A DNA stretch of 64,000 nt, taken from positions 1,798,001 to 1,862,000 of the forward strand of contig JAOVFP010000006.1 in assembly GCA_025738555.1 (NCBI GenBank). The letters are read 5' to 3'. The notes below the pieces were generated by a model. The model was not told where the DNA came from. It saw only the letters and a program-made list of their open reading frames with translations, and searched no databases. How positions within the stretch are numbered: the first letter of the stretch is position 1; each line of letters starts with the position of its first letter. Source of the DNA: Cyathus striatus. Taxonomy: Eukaryota > Basidiomycota > Agaricomycetes > Agaricales > Nidulariaceae. The translations under genes and the position numbers were made by a program. Shown here piece after piece: positions 1 to 10,247 of the stretch.

Positions 1-102
1 TGAAGGGTACTGCTGATGGTTGTGGTGGTGGCGAGAGGAAGAGCTGGGTGGGGATTCGAGTGGAGGGATCTGGAGGCTTGTGGTGTGAGAGGAGGGCGGC
101 AT
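1..102 (-). CDS. N-terminus of a Ser/Pro/His-rich protein, cut by the left edge
   Basis: On the minus strand an ATG at 102..100 opens a frame that stays open for 34 codons to the window edge. The translated start is rich in Ser, Pro, His and Gln (runs such as SPPSSSSRHHHNHQQ), which resembles the disordered N-termini of fungal regulatory proteins. No domain is visible in so short a piece, so no function is proposed. It may also be chance, because the plus strand here is simply G-rich. Confidence 0.35.
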   Translation of the reverse strand, partial: MPPSSHTTSLQIPPLESPPSSSSRHHHNHQQYPS

Positions 103-1638
103 TGGGGCGGTGTTGGATATAGTGTTAAACTGGGGTATAGCAACGAAGGTGCATGGGTAAGTAAGCAGAGCAGAGAGCAAAGAGCAGAGGGCAGAGAGTA
201 GCAGCAGCAAATGAACGCACTAAGATGCAGTGTTATTGTTGGAGGTGGTGGTGGTAAGAGACAGAGAGACGACGAGCTCACGTTGATTAGTGGGATCAAC
301 AAAGAGAAACACTTCAACCACCGTGGGAATACCCTCTCACTTGTTCTCTCGTGATAGCGTATTCTGGCCCTGTTCCTATTTCATTCTACTAGTCACTAGT
401 CACTCGTCCTAGTCACTCTTGACACTCCTGACACACACACTCTCTCTCATCGTGAAACGTGTTCCAACTCTGCTGTTACCCTCCAGTTAACCCAACAACA
501 ACAGCCATCCCGGCCAGGGTCGCCGGACCCGGAACCTGGCACTCATTTCTAATCCTTCCGTCCCCCTTTCACCGGTCCCGAGGCCAAGCTCCCTCTTTCT
601 CGACCTGCTTTCCTACCACACCCCAACCTCCAGCTTTTCATATCTCAATCGGCCTTCCCCGGGAACATACACGCCATTCCCTCTCGGCACTCCCACCTCT
701 CTTTCCCGACCCCGAGCTTGCCTCCAGCTTCTCTGTCCTACCATCGAAGAAACCAGCTCGCTTCTCGACGCTCGCCGCTCGAATGACAGCACTCTTAGAA
801 ATCGACGCTCCCACTCCATATTCAACTCGCCGCCGTCCCTCCTTCCCCCCATGTGCTACTCCTCGCTTAACCCGTCTCTCCCGCCAAACACTTGCACAAC
901 TCACACTTTCCAATCTTATTTCTCAAATCTCTGATTAAACCGTCAACTCTACGTACGCGTTTCTCAATTCTGCCCGTCAACAATGCAGCCTGCTGTTCTA
1001 TTTATATCCCCTCTTGTTTATAAATATTCTTTTTTCAATTCAAAGCAACGAGAAGCCCCAAATCCGATCGTTATATCCTATCTTTCGTCGAGTGCCTTCC
1101 TCGCGTAAAGTTAAACGTCCAAGTCTCCTATCTCTTCATCTAAATACGCAGCAAGGTGTATGCACGATGCACTTATTGCCAGCGAGACGGTGATAACAAC
1201 TTCTCTCTCTCTCTAACGACGCTACTGAGTTCCCAACAGTTCTAACAAGGTACGCACATACACGTTGTCATTCGAAGCCTGTAATTATCAACCCTTCACC
1301 CATAAATCAACCTCACGGTCCCTGATTTTATCAACTTCAACGCGTTACGGCCGAACCCTGTCTACCATCCATCTAAAGTAACTGCTATCCTTCCAAAGGC
1401 TGTGGCCACCTGCAACGGTGATACCGCCAATAACGTTATATCAACCTTTGATATCCTACAGTCGCCACACATTATCAACATCTACATACGTACGTGGCCT
1501 TCGCGTCCGATGCTAGAGCTATAAATATGGTCTCGCTACCGTCATTAATCAATTATCACCTCGTTGCTTTCTTGGCACCTTTTCATAATTGTTGATGTGA
1601 TTTTACGATGGTGTCCCTAGTGATCCTCGCTAAGTAAT
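103..1638. other. Intergenic/upstream region, pyrimidine-rich
   Basis: No recognisable gene lies here. The plus strand is strongly pyrimidine-rich from about 300 to 1250, with CA/CT microsatellites near 430-450 and 1202-1215. A 159-codon plus-strand frame at 459..938 is open but compositionally biased (Pro/Ser/Thr) and has no recognisable domain. Its internal ATG at 783 is followed by about 50 plausible codons. It could be a long 5' leader or a small gene; I do not call it. Confidence 0.4.
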
Positions 1639-3176
1639 TTAAACTAATACAACATCATAAATATTATCAAACCATTTACGACCGCGGCACGGATCGTACT
1701 TTACCGTCTCATACAATCCCAATACTTCATTCTGCCACATTTCAATTGTCTTCCGCTCTTCAATCCAAATACCAAACCAAGGACTAAAATGCACAGACGC
1801 TCCAGTTTCTCCTTCAGAAAATCCCACATATCGAAGGCGGCTGCAGTGCTTCAAATAAGGTGGGCACCGTAGGTCGCTAAAGCCTTGCAGTGGGGACGGT
1901 TTCTCGCAAGTTGGGCGCGTAAGCGCGCATAAGGAAAAGAATTCGAGATGAGGAGAGAGCGCGTAAGGCGACTGAGCCAGATGGGTTGATACCGCCTTTA
2001 CAGCCAGTTTCAACTACTGCCTTTAAATGCTGTGGAGTCACTCACATCGACAGGTTGATAACCGCAAACAATGTTGGAGTCCACACTAATGGACAAAGCT
2101 TGGAGGTTCCTAAATGTCGAAATAAACTCCAAAACACGGTCGTTGACACTATCGAGGTCCAAATGCAATGATAGTATTCGATCTGCATATTGCACAAGTG
2201 AGAACGCCTTTGCAAGGAGGGCTATCTTGACATCCGTAACTGCGTATAATACAAGGTGCTTAACAGGGCGTTCATATATAAGTGGCGTTATCATTTCAGC
2301 CGGTCCTTCATACAGTTTGAGAAAAGCTAATGCGTCAGTTGGGAGATAAAATGTGCTAGCCATCGCATTAACATATTGTTTTCCTTTTGAAATATTAATG
2401 AATCGCAACGCTTCCAGTCCCGCGCATGATTCGGCGATTGATGTCCACAGAGTAGACCAGCCCACAGCATCCCCAGGGACGCTGAGGTCCTTCAAGCTTC
2501 GCATAACGGGAAGTGGCATCCCCAACATGTGTTTCGCAGCACTCACATTTGCCAGAACCAAAGTGTGCAACGGCATGGGTATGTGCCGCGCAGACCACCA
2601 CCAATACGTCCCTGGCGGATTCACCCACGCACCGCCGTCGTCGCTCACCCGGATATACTTCAACGGGAGCGCAATCCCCTCACAGGCACTGGTATTGTTC
2701 TCGGACGACACAGAGCGGAACTCACACGCATTTACGACAATCTCCTGGACTCTTCCGGAAATGACAGCGAGCTTCTTGGTTAGCTGGTACTGGAACAGGT
2801 TGATTTTCGATAGATGGAGCACGCGGAGATTCAGCAAGCCTGGAAGGATGTTGAGGAAGGATGCGAGTAGCTGCGCGCTGTACATTCCGAAGCGCGACGC
2901 TGGGCCTGTAACCCGTAAGAATAGGATGGCAGGAGAAATTCGTTCATTGGTTAGGAATTCAAGCTTTTGTAACATCCATACCAGGTCTTGGTCAGTGGCA
3001 TTATCGTCTAGTAGAGTAATTGTGGTATGCTCAAAGAGTCTCGGCTGGAGGACCCAGTGGATGCTGCGCGAAAGACTCGCGAATGATCTTCGCGAAGCAC
3101 GGGGAAGGTACGAAAATATAACATGGAGAAGTTCTATCGGGACGGCAGGGATCGAAGCTTCTTTTAAGTTCGCCAT
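1639..3176 (-). CDS. F-box domain protein
   Basis: Two exons (3176..2070 and 2013..1639) encode about 493 aa. The intron 2069..2014 (56 nt, GTTTGC..TAG) is inferred because the long upstream frame stops at 2010 and the second frame continues with family-like sequence (CPPYLKHCSRLRYVGF). The N-terminus (IPAVPIELLHVIFSYLPRAS) matches a degenerate F-box, and the rest looks like the leucine-containing repeat scaffold common in agaricomycete F-box families. The start at 3176 is preferred over an upstream alternative start at 3314 because the F-box begins about 12 residues after it. The likely role is a substrate adaptor of SCF ubiquitin ligases; the substrate is unknown. Confidence 0.75.
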
Positions 3177-4455
3177 TGTGGCACTGAGAAAGTAGTGGTA
3201 TGAGTGGCAACAGACTGCACTATGTTTTGTCTCTGGAATGCAGTAACCAGTTAGCGAAAGTGTTCTGAATGGAAAATGTAAGAAAAAATGGCGTGGATTG
3301 TTCAGAATATTCATACCTGAAGTCGATGGGATTTTTGGTCTTCAGTGACTTCTGGTGCTAATCTTTTGTCCATTCTCAGCAAGAGTGAAAGGCTGTAAAT
3401 TAGCCGACAGGCTGGATACACTAAGACACATACTGATAAACAGGTACACAAGAGGGACAGGTATAAATAAGAACAAAGCACTTTCAAAGCGTTGATCAAA
3501 TTTGAGCTTTATGTTTTTCGCAAGCTTTTCGAAATTCAAACACTCGAGGTCACTTGAAGGGCACCACACCTTAGACTGGCTTTACATGGTTATGATTTAC
3601 TCTACTCCTCCGAGCTTTTATCTCAGCGGTCCGACCTTCTGATTGATGATTGATCTGGCTTCTCTCATCCGCTGTCTGCGCCGATCCCGTAGCTAACGTT
3701 TGGTACTCATTCGGTACTCCCTAGTCGTAAAACCCTGTCAGAGCCGATGTCCCATGCTTCAAATCGCCAACGCTGAAGTTTTCTTGCTGCTTTACTACGA
3801 AGGACGTTCGATATGATTCCATCAGTGGTGATCTATCATCTACCCGAAGAGCAAATCTTATGGAACCTCTCGATACACGCTGTGCTATGCTTTTTGTCCT
3901 CTCGTACTCCAATATTTCCACAGCTGCCTGCACCTGTCTCTTTTCTTACGTTACCCTGTCACCTCATGATGGACGTCGCTCTAGCAGTCTTTTGCACATA
4001 CTCCGTAAGCAAAGCCCTGCCGCAAGCAAACCTTCATTTTGTCCTTCTCATTGTCCTCAACCCTATCGGGCAGGATAATGAGCGACTGAAATTCTGAGGA
4101 TGGATTACTTTAAAGAATTTCACTTTGCATAAAGTCTATGATAATACTCAGGTGGTTTCGAGAACTATGTACTATGAACCTTTCACTTCAGCGTTATACT
4201 TCGACCAAGTAGACTTTCGTTTCGCTTGCAGAGGCGCGAAATATACGGACTGGTGACCACGCGGCCCTGCCGTTTGCTATCCACGCCCATTGTCATTGCC
4301 GACGGGATTGGATTGCTTTGGGATTTTTCAGAATGAATCTTTTCTGGCATCTTACAAACTTCTACTTGAACACTTTATTCTCCTGCCCATTTAGGATTCC
4401 GTCGGACGGGATCGTATCAGGACTGGTGACCGTGGCGCGAAGCATTTCGGCAAAT
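3177..4455. other. Intergenic region without a supported gene
   Basis: Only short frames without domain signal are present on either strand. The region separates the divergent F-box gene and the P450, so it holds both promoters. Confidence 0.5.
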
Positions 4456-4463
4456 TATATAAG
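4456..4463 (+). promoter_or_regulatory. TATA box of the P450 gene
   Basis: TATATAAG lies 57 nt upstream of the P450 ATG, a spacing usual for TATA-driven fungal genes. Confidence 0.6.
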
Positions 4464-4519
4464 TCAGTAAACTTGACTTATGAACACCATCCCCTCCACT
4501 ACTTGATCACCAAGTCTTC

Positions 4520-6727
4520 ATGGCACCTGGAGCCTCCGAGATAAATATACTCATCGGTCTAGTATGTAACTCAAAAGGTTTACTTTCTCCAATAGCACAA
4601 GCTAACGATCCTTCTAGCTCACACATCAGTGGCTGAGGAAATATGAGCCCTCTCCACATATTGTGCTCACCGTCTTGAGTGTTATTCCTCTAGTAGCAGG
4701 AAGTACTGTGGGATACGACTCTCAACTTTCTCTTGCTGGCTCCATCTGGTCAAGTTACTACACAATCTTCTTAACAACCTTCGTGTCCACAGTGCTATAT
4801 CGCATATCACCTCTTCATCCATTGGCTCGGTACCCAGGTCCTTACATCTGCAAGATCACTAAATTATGGGGTGTTGGGATAGCACTTCTCGGTAGGAACC
4901 ACACATACTACAAAAAGCTCCACGATAAATATGGTCCTATTATCCGTATTGGTAAGTTGTATGTACCTCTTACAAGAAGATAACTCTAACAATTTACCAA
5001 TGTAGGGCCCAATGAACTTTCTATTATCGAGAAAGAGATGATACCATTTATCTTAGGGTCAAATGGAATGCCAAAGGGTCCAGGTGAGTCTACCATCTGA
5101 TGCTCGCAACCACCCCTCAAATCATTCGATCTTCAGTCTGGGATGGAAGACGTTTCGGGCATGCTCATTTCACAGACCGACATGGCCAAGGCTACGAAAG
5201 TGTTATTGATGTAAGAGATATGGAGGATCACGCTCAAGTACGGAAACCATGGAATCGAGCTTTTAGTGTCGAAGCAGTAAAGGACTATCAAGAGCTTCTA
5301 ATTCCTCGGACAAATCAATTCAGAGAAGAATTAAGACGCATATGCGAGTCATCCAGTGATGGAGTCGGACATGTAGACATGGCACAGTGGGTTAGTTTCT
5401 TCGCGTGAGTAGAGAAGTGTTCCCAAGCTCGCCGGGCTATATTGGTATTGATCCCTCTCCTCTCAGCTTTGATTTCATGGGTGATCTAGCGTATGTGTTC
5501 TAAAACACTTTCTAAATACTCGTTACTCACTTTTACTACTCTCTTAGCTTCGGCGGCTGTTTTGAATTAATGAGAGATGGCGATCAGAGCGGCTTTTGGG
5601 ATAATATGGAATCTGGGCTTTTGTAAGTTCCCCCTTATTACATTGCTGAGTTTATTTAACACATATCCTTTCAAGTATTCCAAGCATCACTCAACATGTA
5701 CCATGGATAGTCCCATTCCTGCGCTCGCTTCCAGCTGCACGGAAGAAGATAGAGGCATTTATCTCCTTTGGGATGGAGAAGGCACACAGAAGAGTGAAAA
5801 TGGATGTAGAAAAGAAAGATCTTTTCTATCATATTGTATGTTCCGGTACTGATCGCTTAATTTGATTCCTATTAACCAAGTACCGAATACTTTCATAGAC
5901 TGAGGCAGCTAGTGCTGATACACTTGAGTCGGCTCTTCCAGTCGTCGCAGCAAATGCATTGCTGGCAATTGTAGCCGGTGCTGACACGTCTGCCACTATT
6001 ATGAGCAATATCGTCTACTATTTAATTGCCAATCGTGCAGATTACCTTCGATTGCAGGAAGAGATCGATGGAGCTTCTTGTACCAATATTGATGGGGTTC
6101 CTTTCGAGGGGGATGATCTTGCAAAACTCCCCTTTTTGAATGCTGTCATGTGGGTCACCTCAGTGTGTCGTGCCTTTAAACTTTCAACTCACTAGACCCC
6201 ATTCAGCAATGAGACACTCCGTCTTCAGCCTGCTGTTCCTACCTCCTTACAACGTGCCCCAACCAAAGGCAGCGGTGGACATAAGATCGTGTCTATGTAC
6301 GTCTTTATTCCAGAGAACGCTGAAAGCATATCTTACGCATTTCCCTTTGTTGGCTAGATTTTTACCAGAAGGTAATGCCGTACAGGTTCCACCATATACG
6401 ATCCACCGCGATCCTCGTTACTTCTTCCCAAGACCCGAGCAGTTTTGGCCTGAACGCTGGTTATCGGAAGACAGCGAAGTAATCGTTGACCGTGCAGCAT
6501 TCATTCCCTTCTCAGCCGGACAAGCCAACTGCGCAGGGAAAACCCTGGCAATGATGGAGATGCGATATGCGATAGCGATCTTGATGAGGAACTTCGACAT
6601 GCGTTTTGAAGACGACTACGATCCAATTCAATGGGAACGCAGTTTGGTAGATAGATTCGTGTTTGCCAAGGGGAAGTTACCGGTTAAGGTTACCAGGCGA
6701 AAGCTCACTGAAGGCTCTGATCCTTAA
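4520..6727 (+). CDS. Cytochrome P450 monooxygenase, membrane-anchored
   Basis: Ten exons: 4520..4561, 4618..4951, 5006..5083, 5137..5404, 5467..5490, 5548..5622, 5676..5835, 5899..6149, 6207..6296, 6358..6727; 563 aa in frame. The N-terminus has two hydrophobic segments followed by HPLARYPGP. Seen in order: I-helix AGADTS, K-helix NETLR (ExxR), PERW, and the haem-binding loop FSAGQANCAGK with the cysteine ligand. All catalytic landmarks are present, so the enzyme should be active. Layout resembles the agaricomycete P450s often labelled 'high nitrogen upregulated'; that subfamily call is inference. It would be ER-bound and use NADPH-P450 reductase; the substrate is unknown. No biosynthetic cluster surrounds it. 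Confidence 0.9.
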
Positions 6728-7862
6728 ATCTAATCTTGTGGTACTACATGTAAACATTATTGAAGATGGTAAGCATTTTGATCATAATATTGCATACTAT
6801 ATAGTTGAGCTTTATTTTCAGACTACTATGGCCTACAGGGAGTGTTGTTACATACTAGTGTACATAGTGGGACCCGAGTCACTGTCTACTTCCCAATAAA
6901 TTACAACTGGAATAACGCTACAACTTCGAAACTTCGAAAGCGATGAAGGTCGACGAAAGGTGTCTGAAGGTCCAGCTCCAGAAATCGACGCTGATTTTTG
7001 TTTTGGATCTAATCAGCTGCGTCTTCGACGCGGATCTCTGGTGCTGCGTTGTTCCTCCCTTTACGTAGCTGAACCCTCCATCTATAAACCACCATGGCAA
7101 TCGACCGGAAAAGAGTCGATATAGGTTGAATGCTAAGCTGGGATGATGATTTTGCTTTGGCTTGCGCTGTCGGTACCCTGAGGTAGCTACCATGGCCATT
7201 GCTACTGGCTGTATCCACTACACTGTTTCCCCCATCAGCAGCAGGAAATTTGTGACTACTATGTGAGTAGTTCGAGAATTGCTAAAAATAAAGCAGATGA
7301 GAAAAGAAGTAATGGGGGAAATTGCACACGTACTGAGGCGCGTTCCGCTTTTACCATCATGGTTATATGATAGGGCAATAAACAAAAGGGGGTACGAAGG
7401 TACGGGTGACTGTGCCTTTCGAAAGCTGTGAAATGCGGTTTGGAGAGACGGACGTTCAAGCAGTCATTGCAATGTTCTCCCCCATTTCCCAGCTTAAATA
7501 TCTCAGCTGCGTAGGGAATTCCCTGCTGGCGGCATGTAAAACGTGAATGCATCGTGCCCCCTTGCTGCTGCAAGTCGTGCTTCGAAAAGCGTGGTCCATC
7601 ATCCTTCTGACATCCCTGCGGATGCAACACGGCTTGCTTAGGGCATTAAGAACTTTACAAGGAACGGAGAACAAGGCCGCTCGATCAATCAATCGGTTCG
7701 GGGAAGTACTACATACCTACATACATGAGAAAAAAAGAAATCAAAACAAGTCACATTTTCCAGCGCAGTCGGAAAAAAATGGCTATTAAGTAGATCTAAC
7801 AAAAATACACATATACATAATATTTGAAACTAATTGGTCACAGTCCATTGACATATGATTGC
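6728..7862. other. Intergenic region without a supported gene
   Basis: Overlapping short frames on both strands (for example around 7259-7789) show no domain, signal or splice-consistent continuation. I see nothing more in it. Confidence 0.5.
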
Positions 7863-8331
7863 TTAGGCCAACGCTGCGATCAATCCAGCAACCAATCCAG
7901 CTGCGAGACCGTTAGCGTTGGTGCTGATAGCGCCGGAGGAGGAGGAGGAGCCGCTGGGGTTCAACGCAGAGCTCACTGCGGATTGTACTGAGGACGCCGG
8001 ATTGCTAACGCTTGTAGCTTGGGAGACTGCCGAAGATATGCTGGCAACGACAGAACTCGCTTGCGATTGGGCTGATTCTGAGACGGAGGATTCTATGGAA
8101 GATAGAGAAGATGCAACGCCAGCGCTGGAACTGTTACCCAGTGTCAGGGATAAGACTACATTGAGTAGACACAAGATTATCTACTCACATAGCGCTGCTG
8201 GTAGCTGACTCAGTGCCACTAGTCGCGGTGCTGGTCGAGGTGGCAACCTCAGTGGAAGTAGAAGTTGCGCTCTGTGCGTAGACAGAGAGGGCGAAAAGAG
8301 AGGCGATGAAAAATGTGATTTGGAACCTCAT
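7863..8331 (-). CDS. Small Ser/Ala/Thr-rich GPI-anchored-type surface protein
   Basis: Two exons (8331..8189, 8124..7863; intron 64 nt) encode 134 aa. A signal peptide (MRFQITFFIASLFALSVYA) precedes a mature part made almost only of Ser, Ala, Thr and Val with no cysteines. The C-terminus has a small-residue stretch (STNANG) followed by a hydrophobic tail (GLAAGLVAGLIAALA) ending at the stop, as in GPI-attachment signals. This is the layout of fungal cell-wall or plasma-membrane O-mannosylated proteins. The 20 nt after exon 1 read GTGAGT, and the acceptor chosen restores the Ser/Ala frame. The gene has its own TATA box. Confidence 0.8.
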
Positions 8332-8390
8332 GACTGTCCTGGGCTGATCTGAATTGGTTTGCGGTGCTTTACCTTCAGCCTCAAGAGCAG

Positions 8391-8398
8391 CTTTTATA
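8391..8398 (-). promoter_or_regulatory. TATA box of the GPI-type protein gene
   Basis: TATAAAAG read on the minus strand, 60 nt upstream of the start codon at 8331. Confidence 0.6.
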
Positions 8399-8906
8399 TA
8401 AAGCACAGAATGGAGAAGGATCATTGACCAGGCCATTACAAAGTTGATCGTAAATTTAGAATGACGTAGGCGGTTGCGTCAAGTGCGTTCCACATCTTTG
8501 TACCAATCTTATAATGTACATTGTGCCTCGGTGAGACTCGCGCATCCTCAGCGGCAATCTGATAGGCTCACGCATGGGTATATGAACTTGGAAGCTGAAG
8601 TTGAAGCTAAGGTTAGCCTAGTTAATTAGCTCCTATATCTCTTCAAGGCCAGAAGCTGGATTACCATGAAAATGTAAAAGAACCACTTGCCTAATCCAGA
8701 CTTCCGTGGAGTCAATTACTCCAGCTCCAGTTATTACACTTGGTTACACCATCGGTTATTCATTGTTTGGTTTACAAGGTGTTCGCAAATATCATAAGGC
8801 TTCAGATAAACAAACTGCACGCCTTCTGTTCCTCGTAAGCAATACGTACAGTAATTATGGACATCCTTGCATGAATATAATTAGGAATGAGATGAAATTA
8901 ATCAAT
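8399..8906. other. Intergenic region
   Basis: It contains the upstream part of the GPI-type protein promoter and the 3' flank of the LCL3 gene. No further gene is seen. Confidence 0.5.
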
Positions 8907-10155
8907 TCATCTGGACCAAATGCGTTTCCACCAGCTCGCCGTATTCAAACGCGACTTGGTCGTCCTTGCAGTCCCCACGGGTTTCGCGACGCTGGCCACA
9001 TCAGCTCCTTGCGCGTGTCTTCGCTTATAGGCAGCGGGTGTCTCAGCTGTTATTCCCAACTTCCACATGCCTCTGCGAGCCGCCCTACGTCATAGGAGAA
9101 TGTTAGACCACAAGACTTTGAAATGACGCTGAAAAACGCACTTTGCTTCTGCCTCTATGCGTAAATATTCTTCCTTTCCCCATTTACCGTACTCTGCTCC
9201 AGCCTGGAAGCAAAAGGTGTCATAAGGATGTCGGATGTCACATACGATCGCAAAGTAGCTCAGAACTTGCCTGTTCATAAGTAGTCGCCCATCCTGCCTT
9301 GAGCATGTCCATGGCTAACGACCTCCCAGAAAAGAATGCTCCAGGCAAAATCCTTGGGGGGAGTTGCACGTGTGCTACCTGGTGAATTTCATCGGTTTCA
9401 GGTGGTTATAACTTATGGCCCGCAAGTGAAAGTACTAACGATTCGGGAATACTGGTCACGTCGGAGAACCTGGCAATACACTACCCGGCCCAGAATTTTA
9501 TTTCTTAGCCATTTCAGACTCTCCTCGTGATAAGGTTGACCTTCTCGACCAAAATGCGAGCCCTAGCTTAATCTGAGTCGCAGCTTTTATTAAACAGGCA
9601 TGAGGAGTACCTCAGGCGCATCGACACCAGCAATTCGAATGTGAATCGTCTGATTTTTCAAATCTACTCCGTAAGTGAGTAGCGTTCTCCTTAGCGGACC
9701 CATCGTTTGGTCGCCCACCTTTAGCGAGAGTAGGAAGCTTTCTAAACTTGAAGGGCCAACGGCGTCCACCTAGAGGAGGCGTGTGGTATAGGCGGAAGTT
9801 ATCTGCGTCGCCGACACTAAGAGAAGACAAAATGACATGAAGCAGGAGTTCCTCGGGCACACTCCTGAGACACCATGAGGACTCACTTAGTAACAACCCC
9901 CCTTATCCACCTCTGCTTTGTGAGAATGCGTGGATTTATCCAGTTCCCATTCTGGATTCGCCTTCCAAACCGGTAGTAAATGAATGCACTGGCGGCTACG
10001 GTAGCTGAACCAACCACAAACGAGCCTAACACGAGCAGCTGCGGAGGGAGGATATCATTGTTGGTTGATAGGAATAAGAAGGGGCCCTTGGTAGAATCAT
10101 TGGGCGAAGGGCTATCTGCAGGTTTTATCCATGAGGGCCATGGGTTAGATGACAT
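8907..10155 (-). CDS. LCL3: LCL3-type staphylococcal-nuclease-like endonuclease
   Basis: Seven exons: 10155..9887, 9816..9719, 9666..9611, 9562..9440, 9378..9271, 9203..9142, 9084..8907; 297 aa. A single transmembrane segment (about residues 35-55) precedes the SNase fold. Family blocks are clear: [98 protein letters not shown]3 proteins are membrane proteins annotated as mitochondrial putative endonucleases; the physiological role is poorly known. Intron 5 (9270..9204) begins with GC (CAG|GCAAGT), a non-canonical GC-AG intron needed to keep the frame. It is divergently arranged with TAH18. Confidence 0.92.
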
Positions 10156-10247
10156 GGCATGGACGTTCACATCCGCTGACTCTGCACCAAGACATGCGCC
10201 CAAGCATCCATATTCTCACGTTCTGCAACTAAGGTTATCTGATAACT
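10156..10247. promoter_or_regulatory. Shared bidirectional promoter of LCL3 and TAH18
   Basis: Only 92 bp separate the two start codons of the divergent genes, so the transcription signals must overlap or lie within the 5' ends. No TATA box is seen. Confidence 0.6.

Noticed and set aside
459..938. 159-codon plus-strand open frame
   Set aside because: Composition is Pro/Ser/Thr-biased following the CT-rich DNA, equal-sized frames exist on the opposite strand, and no domain or splice continuation was seen.
2353..3195. 280-codon plus-strand frame opposite the F-box gene
   Set aside because: It is the antisense shadow of the F-box exon; its sequence shows no domain.
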